Positions 36,479 through 44,045 of a stretch of DNA of 64,000 nt are shown here, in pieces; position 1 is the first letter of the stretch, and the number at the start of each line of letters is the position of its first letter. The notes beneath the pieces were generated by a model. The model was not told where the DNA came from. It worked only from the letters and a program-made list of their open reading frames with translations, and ran no database searches. Made by a program: the position numbers and the translations under genes. The stretch comes from Thauera sp. 2A1 (GTDB lineage Bacteria; Pseudomonadota; Gammaproteobacteria; Burkholderiales; Rhodocyclaceae), in assembly GCF_009469595.2 (NCBI RefSeq), contig NZ_SSXV01000001.1, positions 62,001 to 126,000 of the forward strand. The letters are read 5' to 3'.

Positions 36479-37614
36479 GCGATCCGCGCCCGCTGGTGAT
36501 GCACCTCGTCTACAGCTTCGACGTCGGCGGGCTGGAGAACGGCGTCGTCAACCTGATCAACCGCATGCCGCCGGAGCGCTTCCGCCACATGGTCGTCGCG
36601 CTCACCCAATGCGCGCCGGCCTTCTGCGCCCGCATCACGCGGCCGGACGTGGAGTTCCTGTCGCTGCACAAGCCGCCGGGGCAGGGCTACAAGCTCTACC
36701 CGAAGCTGTTTCGACTGTTCCGCCAGTACCGCCCGGCCATCCTGCACAGCCGCAACCTCGCCGCGCTCGAGGCGGTGGTGCCCGCGTTCGCTGCCGGCGT
36801 GCCGGTGCGCATCCATGGCGAACACGGCTGGGAGGAGTCCGACCCGCGCGGGCTGAACCCCAAGTTCCGCTTCCTGCGCCGGCTCTACCGGCCCTTCGTC
36901 AGCCACTACGTCGCCTTGTCGGCCGATCTCGAGCGCTACCTCGTCGATCGTGTGGGCATCGCGGCGGCACGCGTCAGCCGCATCTGCAACGGCGTGGACA
37001 CCGTGCGCTTCCATCCCGCAAACGGCACGCGTCCGCCCATCGCAGGCAGCCCGTTCGCGTCGCCGGATCACGTGCTCATCGGCACCGTCGGCCGCCTGCA
37101 GGCAGTCAAGGACCAGCTCACCCTGGTGCGCGCCTTCGCCCGTCTCGCCGCCAGCGGCGCGCCCGGCAGCGATCGGGCGCGGCTGGTGATCGCCGGCGAC
37201 GGCCCGCTGCGCCCCCAGGTCGAAGCCGAGGTCCGCGCCTCCGGCTGCGCCGACCGCATCTGGCTCGCCGGCGAGCGCAAGGATGTGCCGGAGTTCATGC
37301 GGGGCCTGGATGTCTTCGTGCTACCGTCCATCTCCGAAGGCATCTCCAACACCATTCTCGAAGCCATGGCCAGCGGCCTGCCGGTCGTCGCCACGGATGT
37401 CGGCGGCAACGGCGAACTGGTCGTCGCCGGCGCAACCGGCACCCTCGTGCCTGCGGCGGACCCCGCTGCAATGGCCGACGCGCTGATGTGCTACGCTGCA
37501 GATGCTGCGCTGCGGCAAAGTCACGGCGCGGCGGGGCGGAAGAGAGTGGAGGCGGAGTTCAGCCTCGATGGCATGGTGGAGCGATACACTCGCGTCTACC
37601 AGAGTTTCCCGTAG
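36475..37614 (+). CDS. XrtA-system glycosyltransferase, TIGR03088-like (GT4 type)
   Basis: A 379-residue GT-B enzyme. It opens with VMHLVYSFDVGGLENGVVNL and has a catalytic-site HGEHGWEESDP segment, GTVGRLQAVKDQ, and LPSISEGISNTILEAMASGL in the donor site (E-x7-E). It is coupled to the TIGR03087-like transferase upstream. The first toxin-antitoxin pair follows 13 bp after its stop. Confidence 0.92.
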   Translation: MSDPRPLVMHLVYSFDVGGLENGVVNLINRMPPERFRHMVVALTQCAPAFCARITRPDVEFLSLHKPPGQGYKLYPKLFRLFRQYRPAILHSRNLAALEAVVPAFAAGVPVRIHGEHGWEESDPRGLNPKFRFLRRLYRPFVSHYVALSADLERYLVDRVGIAAARVSRICNGVDTVRFHPANGTRPPIAGSPFASPDHVLIGTVGRLQAVKDQLTLVRAFARLAASGAPGSDRARLVIAGDGPLRPQVEAEVRASGCADRIWLAGERKDVPEFMRGLDVFVLPSISEGISNTILEAMASGLPVVATDVGGNGELVVAGATGTLVPAADPAAMADALMCYAADAALRQSHGAAGRKRVEAEFSLDGMVERYTRVYQSFP

Positions 37615-37627
37615 ATGGAGCAAGCAC

Positions 37628-37951
37628 ATGCTCGCACCTGAAGCAATCATGGATGCCGCACGACGCGCAGCGAGCGCGGCCAGCAGCCCCGCGCGCGTGA
37701 TCCTGTTTGGCTCCTACGCACGGGGAGACGCTGATGAAGCCTCGGATCTGGACCTGCTGGTGATCGAAGACGAGGTGCCCGACAAGGCGGCGGAGTACGT
37801 GCGCTTGCATCGTGCGATCGGACCGTTGGGGGTCGGGGTGGACGTACTCGTCTTCTCGCGCGACGAGTTCGTCCGGCGCAGTCAGGTGCGAGGCACCTTG
37901 CCCTACTGGGCGGCAAAGGAAGGAAAGCAGCTGTATGACGCCAGCCTTTGA
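37628..37951 (+). CDS. MNT-type nucleotidyltransferase (antitoxin of MNT/HEPN pair)
   Basis: A 107-residue minimal nucleotidyltransferase with FGSYARGDADEASDLDLLV, the G-S-x10-D-x-D signature, and a third acidic residue in VGVDVLVFS. In characterised pairs the MNT protein is the antitoxin and AMPylates the HEPN RNase toxin. It overlaps the HEPN gene by 17 bp. The pair sits between glycosyltransferase and amidotransferase genes of the exopolysaccharide operon. Confidence 0.88.
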   Translation: MLAPEAIMDAARRAASAASSPARVILFGSYARGDADEASDLDLLVIEDEVPDKAAEYVRLHRAIGPLGVGVDVLVFSRDEFVRRSQVRGTLPYWAAKEGKQLYDASL

Positions 37952-38366
37952 AGAAGCGATTCGTCTGCTTCGGCTGGCGCAGAGGGACAACGAGACATTC
38001 CGATTGCTCAAAGACATTCCGCAGGCCAGCCTCGCTGCGGTGGGTTTTCATGCCCAGCAGTCCATCGAGAATGCATTGAAAGCAGTGTGCGTGCTGCGAG
38101 ATATCGAGATCCGTCGCACGCATGACCTCGCCGCTTTGGCCGAACTGATCCGGGCAAGTGGTGTGACCCCTGCCGTCGACATCGACACCCTGCGCCTCAT
38201 CAACCCATTTGCGGTCGAGTTTCGCTACGACGACGAGCTTGTTGCGCCCATCACGCGGGATGAGCTTGATGGTGCCGTCTCGGGGATTCTCGGCTGGGCC
38301 GCACAATGTCTCGAGCTCGCCTCAGGCATCGATTCCGTTGCAGACGATCGGGAACAAAGGAGTTAA
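37935..38366 (+). CDS. HEPN-domain protein (toxin of MNT/HEPN pair)
   Basis: A 143-residue helical HEPN protein. The motif FHAQQSIENALKAV is the typical first helix, and RDIEIRRTHDLAALAELI contains the R-x(4-6)-H RNase signature. HEPN toxins cleave RNA; the partner gene upstream is the cognate MNT. It ends only 4 bp before the amidotransferase ATG, so it probably shares the operon transcript. Whether it is toxic is untested. Confidence 0.87.
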   Translation: MTPAFEEAIRLLRLAQRDNETFRLLKDIPQASLAAVGFHAQQSIENALKAVCVLRDIEIRRTHDLAALAELIRASGVTPAVDIDTLRLINPFAVEFRYDDELVAPITRDELDGAVSGILGWAAQCLELASGIDSVADDREQRS

Positions 38367-38370
38367 CAGC

Positions 38371-40308
38371 ATGTGCGGAATCGCCGGCCTCTTCGACACC
38401 CGCGGCAAGCGCGACTTCGATCGCGAGCTGATGCGCCGCATGAACGACGTGCAGCACCACCGCGGGCCGGACGAAGGCGGCTACCATCTCGAGCCGGGCG
38501 TGGCGCTGGCGCACCGGCGGCTGTCGATCATCGACATCGCCACCGGCCAGCAGCCGCTGTTCAACGAGGACGGCTCGGTCGCCGTCGTCTTCAACGGCGA
38601 GATCTACAACTTCCAGGAACTGGTTCCCGAGCTGGAAGCGCTGGGCCACGTCTTCCATACCCGCAGCGACACCGAGGTCATCGTCCACGCCTGGGAGGCC
38701 TGGGGCGAGGACTGCGTGCAGCGCTTCCGCGGCATGTTCGCGTTCGCCTTGCACGACCGCAACCGCGACACCTTCTTCATGGCGCGCGACCGCCTCGCGG
38801 TCAAGCCGATGTTCTACGCGCTGCTCGCGGACGGCACGCTCGCCTTCGGCTCCGAGCTCAAGGTGCTGATGCAGCATCCGGCGCTGGATCGCCGCATCGA
38901 CCCTCACGCGGTGGAGGAGTACTTCGCGCTCGGCTACGTCGCCGAGCCGCGCACCATCTTCTTCGGCGCGAAGAAGCTCGGCCCCGGCGAGTCGCTGTGC
39001 ATCCGCCGCGGCCAGCCCATCCCCGAGCCCAGGCAATACTGGGACGTCGACTTCACCCTCGACAACAAGATCAGCTTCGCCGACGCCACCGCCGAACTCA
39101 CCGAGCGCCTGCGCGAATCCGTGCGCCTGCGCATGATCGCCGAAGTGCCGCTGGGCGCCTTCCTGTCGGGCGGCGTCGACTCCAGCGCGGTGGTCGCGAC
39201 CATGGCGGGCATCAGCGACGAGCCGGTCAACACCTGCTCCATCGCCTTCGACGACCCCAAGTTCAACGAGTCCGAGTTCGCGCAGATGGTCGCCGACCGC
39301 TACCGCACGAACCATTTCGTCGAGACGGTGAAGTCCGACGATTTCGGCCTCATCGACACGCTCGCCGCGCTGTACGACGAACCCTACGCCGACAGCTCCG
39401 CCATCCCCACCTACCGCGTGTGCCAGCTCGCGCGCAAGAAGGTCACCGTGGCGCTGTCGGGCGACGGCGGCGACGAGAGCTTCGGCGGCTACCGCCGCTA
39501 CCGGCTGCACCTGATGGAAGAGAAGATGCGCGCCGCGATGCCGCTGGGCGTGCGCCAGCCGGTGTTCGGCCTGCTCGGCCGGGTGTATCCGAAAGCCGAC
39601 TGGGCGCCGCGCGTGTTCCGCGCCAAGACCACCTTCCAGGCGCTGGCGCGCGACTCGGTGGAAGCGTATTTCCACTCGGTGTCGCTGCTGCGCGACGACA
39701 TGCGCCGCAGCCTCTTCACCCCGGGCTTCCGCAAGCAGCTCGGCGGCTACAACGCCATCGACGTGTTCCGCCGCCACGCCGCCAAGGTGCACACCGACGA
39801 CCCGCTGGCGCTCATCCAGTACCTCGACCTCAAGACCTACCTGGTCGGCGACATCAACACCAAGGTTGACCGTGCCAGCATGGCCCACTCGCTGGAAGTG
39901 CGCGAGCCGCTGATGGACCACAAGCTGGTGGAATGGCTGGCCACGCTGCCCTCCGGCCTCAAGATCAAGGGCAACGAAGGCAAGTACCTGTTCAAGAAGG
40001 CGATGGAGCCGCTGCTGCCCAACGACGTGCTGTACCGCCCCAAGATGGGCTTCGCCGTGCCGCTCGCGCGCTGGTTCCGCGGTCCGCTCAAGCAGCGCGT
40101 GCGTGACGCGGTGCTGGGCGACACCCTGGCCGCCACCGGCATCTTCAACCGCGACTACCTGCAGCACCTGGTCGACGCCCACCAGTCCGGCGCGCGCGAC
40201 TACAGCGCGCCGCTGTGGACGGTGCTGATGTTCGAGGCGTTCGTGCGGAATCAGCTCAAGTCCGCTGCGACGCCAAACGTGCCGAGCAGTCAAGCTATAC
40301 TTGTATAG
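38371..40308 (+). CDS. XrtA/PEP-CTERM-system amidotransferase (asparagine synthase-like)
   Basis: A 645-residue class II glutamine amidotransferase/synthetase. It starts MCGIAGLF, so the nucleophile Cys2 is present. The synthetase domain carries the pyrophosphate loop LSGGVDSSAVVA and SGDGGDESFGGYRRYR. It probably amidates a uronic acid or similar carboxylate of the polymer rather than making free asparagine. Related asn genes are needed for floc formation in Zoogloea. Its last codons are part of the relBE operator palindrome. Confidence 0.92.
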   Translation: MCGIAGLFDTRGKRDFDRELMRRMNDVQHHRGPDEGGYHLEPGVALAHRRLSIIDIATGQQPLFNEDGSVAVVFNGEIYNFQELVPELEALGHVFHTRSDTEVIVHAWEAWGEDCVQRFRGMFAFALHDRNRDTFFMARDRLAVKPMFYALLADGTLAFGSELKVLMQHPALDRRIDPHAVEEYFALGYVAEPRTIFFGAKKLGPGESLCIRRGQPIPEPRQYWDVDFTLDNKISFADATAELTERLRESVRLRMIAEVPLGAFLSGGVDSSAVVATMAGISDEPVNTCSIAFDDPKFNESEFAQMVADRYRTNHFVETVKSDDFGLIDTLAALYDEPYADSSAIPTYRVCQLARKKVTVALSGDGGDESFGGYRRYRLHLMEEKMRAAMPLGVRQPVFGLLGRVYPKADWAPRVFRAKTTFQALARDSVEAYFHSVSLLRDDMRRSLFTPGFRKQLGGYNAIDVFRRHAAKVHTDDPLALIQYLDLKTYLVGDINTKVDRASMAHSLEVREPLMDHKLVEWLATLPSGLKIKGNEGKYLFKKAMEPLLPNDVLYRPKMGFAVPLARWFRGPLKQRVRDAVLGDTLAATGIFNRDYLQHLVDAHQSGARDYSAPLWTVLMFEAFVRNQLKSAATPNVPSSQAILV

Positions 40309-40309
40309 C
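40294..40309. promoter_or_regulatory. RelB-type operator palindrome and probable relBE promoter
   Basis: GCTATAC-TT-GTATAGC is a perfect 7+7 inverted repeat 23 bp before the relB ATG. It contains TATACT (40296-40301), a good -10 hexamer, and the TAG stop of the amidotransferase (40306-40308). The ribbon-helix-helix antitoxin probably binds here for autoregulation. The -35 region is weak, as is common in repressed modules. Confidence 0.7.
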
Positions 40310-40332
40310 AATAACGAACGAGGGACTTGGAC

Positions 40333-40557
40333 ATGCTCGCCATCAGATTACCGTCGGACGTCGAGGCGCGGCTTGAGGCGCTCGCAAAAGCGACCGGCCG
40401 AACGAAAACCTTCTACGCGCGCGAAGCGATTCTTGAGCATCTCGACGACCTGGAAGATCTCTACCTTGCGGAACAACGCCTCATCGCCAACCGTGCAGGG
40501 GAGTCTGCGACCTACTCGTTAGACGAAGCGGAGCGAATCCTTGGCTTGGAAGATTGA
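40333..40557 (+). CDS. relB: RelB-type ribbon-helix-helix antitoxin
   Basis: A 74-residue protein. The beta-strand [16 protein letters not shown] and helix segment [17 protein letters not shown] form an RHH DNA-binding dimer domain. The acidic C-terminal part ([22 protein letters not shown]) would wrap the toxin. The ATG at 40333 has GAGGG at good spacing; an in-frame TTG at 40327 is too close. It overlaps relE by 17 bp. Confidence 0.92.
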   Translation: MLAIRLPSDVEARLEALAKATGRTKTFYAREAILEHLDDLEDLYLAEQRLIANRAGESATYSLDEAERILGLED

Positions 40558-40813
40558 GTTCGATCGTGTTGCGCTCAAGGATCTATCCGGATTCGACAAA
40601 CCTGTCGCGCGGCGCATTACGCGATTCCTGCGCGAGCGCGTCGCCGTGCTCGATGACCCACGAAGCATTGGCGAGGCGCTCAGTGGGCCGACGCTCGGGG
40701 AGTTCTGGAAGTATCGGGTCGGGGATTACCGGATCATCAGCAAGATTGAAGACGGCCTCCTGACCATTCTTGTCGTGCGGGTGGGTAACCGCCGTGAGGT
40801 TTATCGCAAGTAG
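40541..40813 (+). CDS. relE: RelE/ParE-superfamily toxin
   Basis: A 90-residue protein starting with TTG. It shows [20 protein letters not shown], then [21 protein letters not shown] and [13 protein letters not shown], the RelE fold with basic C-terminal residues and the YR-x-GDYRI strand. RelE toxins cleave mRNA in the ribosomal A site; ParE relatives target gyrase. The Arg-rich tail and final YRK favour RelE-type. It overlaps the antitoxin in the usual order. The next glycosyltransferase starts 20 bp later. Confidence 0.92.
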   Translation: MAWKIEFDRVALKDLSGFDKPVARRITRFLRERVAVLDDPRSIGEALSGPTLGEFWKYRVGDYRIISKIEDGLLTILVVRVGNRREVYRK

Positions 40814-40833
40814 CAGAACGTACTCATCGACCC

Positions 40834-42039
40834 ATGCGCATCCTCCACATCCTCGACCACTCCATCCCGCTGCACAGCGGCTACACCTTCCGCACCGCGG
40901 CCATCCTGCGCGAGCAGCGGGCGCTGGGGTGGGAGACCTTTCACCTGACCTCGCCCAAGCAAGGCAAGACCACTGCCGACGTGGAAGACGTCGACGGCCT
41001 GCGCTTCTACCGCAGCCCGGCGCTGGAGCCGGGCAGGGCGGGGCTCAACGAATGGCGCCAGATCCGCACGGTGGAAGCGCGGCTGGAGCAGCTTGCGCGC
41101 GAGCTCAAGCCCGACGTGCTGCACGCGCATTCGCCGGTGCTCAACGCCATCCCGGCGATCCGCGTCGGCAGGAAGCTCGGCATCCCGGTCGTGTACGAGA
41201 TCCGCGCCTTCTGGGAAGACGCCGCCGTCGACCACGGCACCACCAACGAAGGCAGCCTGCGCTACCGCGCCACCAAGGCGCTGGAGACGTGGGCGCTCAA
41301 GCGCATCGACCACGTCTTCACCATCTGCGAAGGCCTTCGGCGCGACATCGTCGGCCGCGGCATCCCGGAATCCAAGGTCACGGTGATCCCCAACGCGGTG
41401 GATATCGAAGGCTTCCAGCTCTCCGGCGACGCCGACCCCGAGCTGCGCCGCAAGCTGGGCCTCGAAGGCGCCACCGTGCTCGGCTTCGTCGGTTCCTTCT
41501 ATGCCTACGAAGGCCTGGACCTGCTGCTCGACGCCTTCCCCAGGCTGCTCGCCCAGCGCCCCGAGCTGCGCATCCTCCTCGTCGGCGGTGGCCCGCAGGA
41601 CGCCAAGCTCAAGGCCCAGGCGCAGCGCCTCGGCATCGCCGACAAGGTCGTATTCACTGGCCGCGTGCCGCATTCGGAAGTGAGCCGCTACTACGACCAG
41701 ATCGACCTGCTCGCCTACCCGCGCCACTCGATGCGCCTCACCGAGCTCGTCACGCCCTTGAAGCCGCTCGAGGCGATGGCGCAGGGCCGGCTCTTCGTCG
41801 CGTCCGACGTCGGCGGCCACCACGAACTGATCCGCGACGGCGAAACCGGCAAGCTCTTCAAGGCCGGCAGCGCCAACGCGCTCGCCGACGCCATCCTCGA
41901 CATGCTCGCCCACCGCGACCGCTGGCCCGCCATGCGCGCCGAGGGCCGCCGCTTCGTCGAAGAAGTGCGCAACTGGAAGAACAGCGTCGCCAACTACGCG
42001 CCGGTGTATCGCCGCCTGGCACAGAGGAAGGCTGCTTGA
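40834..42039 (+). CDS. XrtA-system glycosyltransferase, TIGR04063-like (GT4 type)
   Basis: A 401-residue GT-B enzyme with the subgroup opening MRILHILDHSIPLHSGYTFR, acceptor-side EIRAFWEDAAVDHGTT, VGSFYAYEGLDLL and the donor-site MRLTELVTPLKPLEAMAQG. It belongs to the exopolysaccharide assembly set and adds one sugar of the repeat unit. It lies between RelBE and the TacA/TacT-like module. Confidence 0.92.
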   Translation: MRILHILDHSIPLHSGYTFRTAAILREQRALGWETFHLTSPKQGKTTADVEDVDGLRFYRSPALEPGRAGLNEWRQIRTVEARLEQLARELKPDVLHAHSPVLNAIPAIRVGRKLGIPVVYEIRAFWEDAAVDHGTTNEGSLRYRATKALETWALKRIDHVFTICEGLRRDIVGRGIPESKVTVIPNAVDIEGFQLSGDADPELRRKLGLEGATVLGFVGSFYAYEGLDLLLDAFPRLLAQRPELRILLVGGGPQDAKLKAQAQRLGIADKVVFTGRVPHSEVSRYYDQIDLLAYPRHSMRLTELVTPLKPLEAMAQGRLFVASDVGGHHELIRDGETGKLFKAGSANALADAILDMLAHRDRWPAMRAEGRRFVEEVRNWKNSVANYAPVYRRLAQRKAA

Positions 42040-42103
42040 ACAGCGTATTTGTCAGGCTGATGTCCGGACGTTAACATGTCTCAGTGTCCAGCCCGAGGCG
42101 ATC

Positions 42104-42382
42104 ATGACTTCACCGAACCTGTCGAAAACCGAGCGGATCGACGTCCGCACCAGCGGCCCGGTCAAGCTGCTCCTGCAGGAGGCCGCGCGGTCGGTTCATA
42201 AGAACGTCAGCGAATTCCTGCTCGATGCCGGCGTCACGGCGGCCAACCTCGCGCTGTCGGAGCGTCGCCAATTCGTGCTCGACGACGAGCGCTGGAGCGC
42301 GTTCCAGGAAGCGCTCGATCGCCCTGTCCAGCCCAAGCCACGGCTCGCGAAGCTGTTGTCCGAGCGCGGGGTACTGGGTTGA
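42104..42382 (+). CDS. DUF1778 (TacA-like) antitoxin
   Basis: A 92-residue protein with an N-terminal RHH fold (SKTERIDVRTSGPVKLLLQE, AARSVHKNVSEFLLDAG) and a C-terminal toxin-binding helix (LDDERWSAFQEALDRP). DUF1778 antitoxins pair with GNAT toxins that acetylate aminoacyl-tRNA. It overlaps the GNAT gene by 4 bp. A 64-bp gap separates it from the glycosyltransferase upstream and may hold its promoter. Confidence 0.92.
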   Translation: MTSPNLSKTERIDVRTSGPVKLLLQEAARSVHKNVSEFLLDAGVTAANLALSERRQFVLDDERWSAFQEALDRPVQPKPRLAKLLSERGVLG

Positions 42383-42879
42383 GCAGCCTCTACGCACCGA
42401 TCCGCAAGCTTGCCGCGTCCGACGTCGTGGAACGCTTCGATTGCGGGCAGCCGGCGCTGAACCAGTATCTTGAACGCTACGCCTTCCTCAACCAGCGCGC
42501 CAACAGCGCACAAACCTATGTGTGCTGCGTGGCGTCGTCCGTTGTGGGCTTCTACAGCCTCGCCGTCGGCAGCGTGGAACCGGACCGTGCCCCGGCGCGC
42601 GTCATCAAGGGCTTGGCTCGCCACGCGGTGCCGGTGATGCTCCTCGCCCGGCTCGCGGTCGCCAAGGATCACCAAGGCAAGGGCCTGGGGCAGGCGCTGC
42701 TGAAGGACGCCTTGCTGCGTACGGCACAAGCCGCCGATATCGCCGGCATCCGCTGCCTGCTTGTGCACGCGAAGGATGAAGCCGCGCAGCGCTGGTACGA
42801 ATCCTGGGAGTTCGAGCCTAGCCCGACGGACCCGTATCATCTTTTCCTGATGCTGAAGGATCTCAATGTGCTGCTGTAG
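42379..42879 (+). CDS. GNAT-family acetyltransferase toxin (TacT-like)
   Basis: A 166-residue GNAT protein starting with TTG. It has FDCGQPALNQYLERYAFLNQ typical of TacT/AtaT relatives, VMLLARLAVAKDHQGKGLGQ with the acetyl-CoA pyrophosphate loop (H-Q-G-K-G-L-G), and FYSLAVGSVEP. TacT toxins acetylate the amino group of charged tRNA and stop translation. Coupling to the DUF1778 gene makes the assignment firm. It is the third toxin-antitoxin module in this operon. Confidence 0.92.
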   Translation: MSSLYAPIRKLAASDVVERFDCGQPALNQYLERYAFLNQRANSAQTYVCCVASSVVGFYSLAVGSVEPDRAPARVIKGLARHAVPVMLLARLAVAKDHQGKGLGQALLKDALLRTAQAADIAGIRCLLVHAKDEAAQRWYESWEFEPSPTDPYHLFLMLKDLNVLL

Positions 42880-42936
42880 GAGGGCTCCTTGCTGCCAGCC
42901 GACGGAGTTTCTGTCATTGGGTGCGAGGCTTGCGAT

Positions 42937-44040
42937 ATGACCTTTCCCTCACTCCGCCTCCTCCTCGTCGGCCCGCTGCCGCCGCCTGCCGGCGGCATGG
43001 CCAACCAGACGCGCCAACTCGCCGAGCTGCTGCGCGGGGAGGGCGTGCAGGTCGAGGTCGCGCAGGTCAACGCACCCTACCGTCCCGCCTGGGCCGGTCG
43101 CATCAAGGGGCTGCGGGCGCTGTTTCGCCTTGTGCCCTACCTGCTGGCGCTGTGGCGCGGCTGCGGGCGGGCCGATCTCGTCCATGTGATGGCCAACTCG
43201 GGCTGGTCGTGGCACCTGTTCGCGGCCCCCGCGGTATGGATCGCCTGGCTGCGCGGCACGCCGGTGGTGGTGAATTACCGCGGCGGCGAAGCCGATGCCT
43301 TCCTGACACGAGCGGGCAAGTGGGTACAGCCCACCATGCGGCGTGCGGCGGCGCTGGTGCTGCCATCCAGCTTCCTGCTCGAAGTGTTCGCACGCCACGG
43401 CATGCCCGGGCGCGTCGTGCCCAACATCATCGATCTCGACCGCTTCCGCCCCGCTGCCGCGCCGGGCGCGGCGAGCGAGGCGCCGCGCCTCGTCGTTGCC
43501 CGCAACCTCGAGCCCATCTACGGCAACGACGTGGCCTTGCAGGCTTTCGCCCGCATCCTCGAGCACTTCCCCACGGCACGCCTGACTGTTGCAGGCTCCG
43601 GCCCCGAGGCCGCATCGCTCGCCGAGCTCGCGCGAAACCTGGGCATCGCCGAGCGTGTGCATTTCACCGGCCGCCTCGACCGCGACCAGATGGCTGCGCT
43701 CTACCGTGATGCACATCTCATGCTCAACGCCAGCAGAGTGGATAACATGCCCAACGCAGTCCTCGAAGCGCTGGCGAGCGGCGTGCCGGTGGTCAGCAGC
43801 AACGTGGGCGGCATCCCGCACATGGTGCGCGACCGCCACACTGCGATGCTGATACCGCCCGACAATGCGCCGGCCCTCGCCGACGCCGCGCTCGACGTGC
43901 TGCGCGACGCCGGGCTGCGCGCCCAGCTCGTTGCAAATGGCCTCGCCGAGGTGCGCCAATACCGCTGGGACTCGGTGCGGACCGTACTCGCCACAACCTA
44001 CGACGACGCGATGCGGGCCGCGCGCCCGCAGCTCACTTGA
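42937..44040 (+). CDS. Glycosyltransferase family 4 protein of the XrtA locus
   Basis: A 367-residue GT-B glycosyltransferase. The N-terminus LLLVGPLPPPAGGMANQTRQL, the acceptor-domain NYRGGEADAFL, the donor-binding ARNLEPIYGNDVALQAF and SRVDNMPNAVLEALASGVPV identify it. It lies 57 bp after TacT and directly before exosortase A, a common position for the last core transferase. An in-frame ATG at 42889 is less likely; 42937 fits the family. Confidence 0.9.
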   Translation: MTFPSLRLLLVGPLPPPAGGMANQTRQLAELLRGEGVQVEVAQVNAPYRPAWAGRIKGLRALFRLVPYLLALWRGCGRADLVHVMANSGWSWHLFAAPAVWIAWLRGTPVVVNYRGGEADAFLTRAGKWVQPTMRRAAALVLPSSFLLEVFARHGMPGRVVPNIIDLDRFRPAAAPGAASEAPRLVVARNLEPIYGNDVALQAFARILEHFPTARLTVAGSGPEAASLAELARNLGIAERVHFTGRLDRDQMAALYRDAHLMLNASRVDNMPNAVLEALASGVPVVSSNVGGIPHMVRDRHTAMLIPPDNAPALADAALDVLRDAGLRAQLVANGLAEVRQYRWDSVRTVLATTYDDAMRAARPQLT

Positions 44041-44045
44041 AAGAC

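Noticed and set aside
38251..40311. A 686-codon minus-strand open frame opposite the amidotransferase
   Set aside because: No domain is recognisable, and the plus-strand gene carries full catalytic motifs.
42055..42090. Possible palindromic operator before the DUF1778 antitoxin
   Set aside because: GTTAAC and TGTCCGGACG are each short or imperfect dyads; no single convincing repeat can be drawn.
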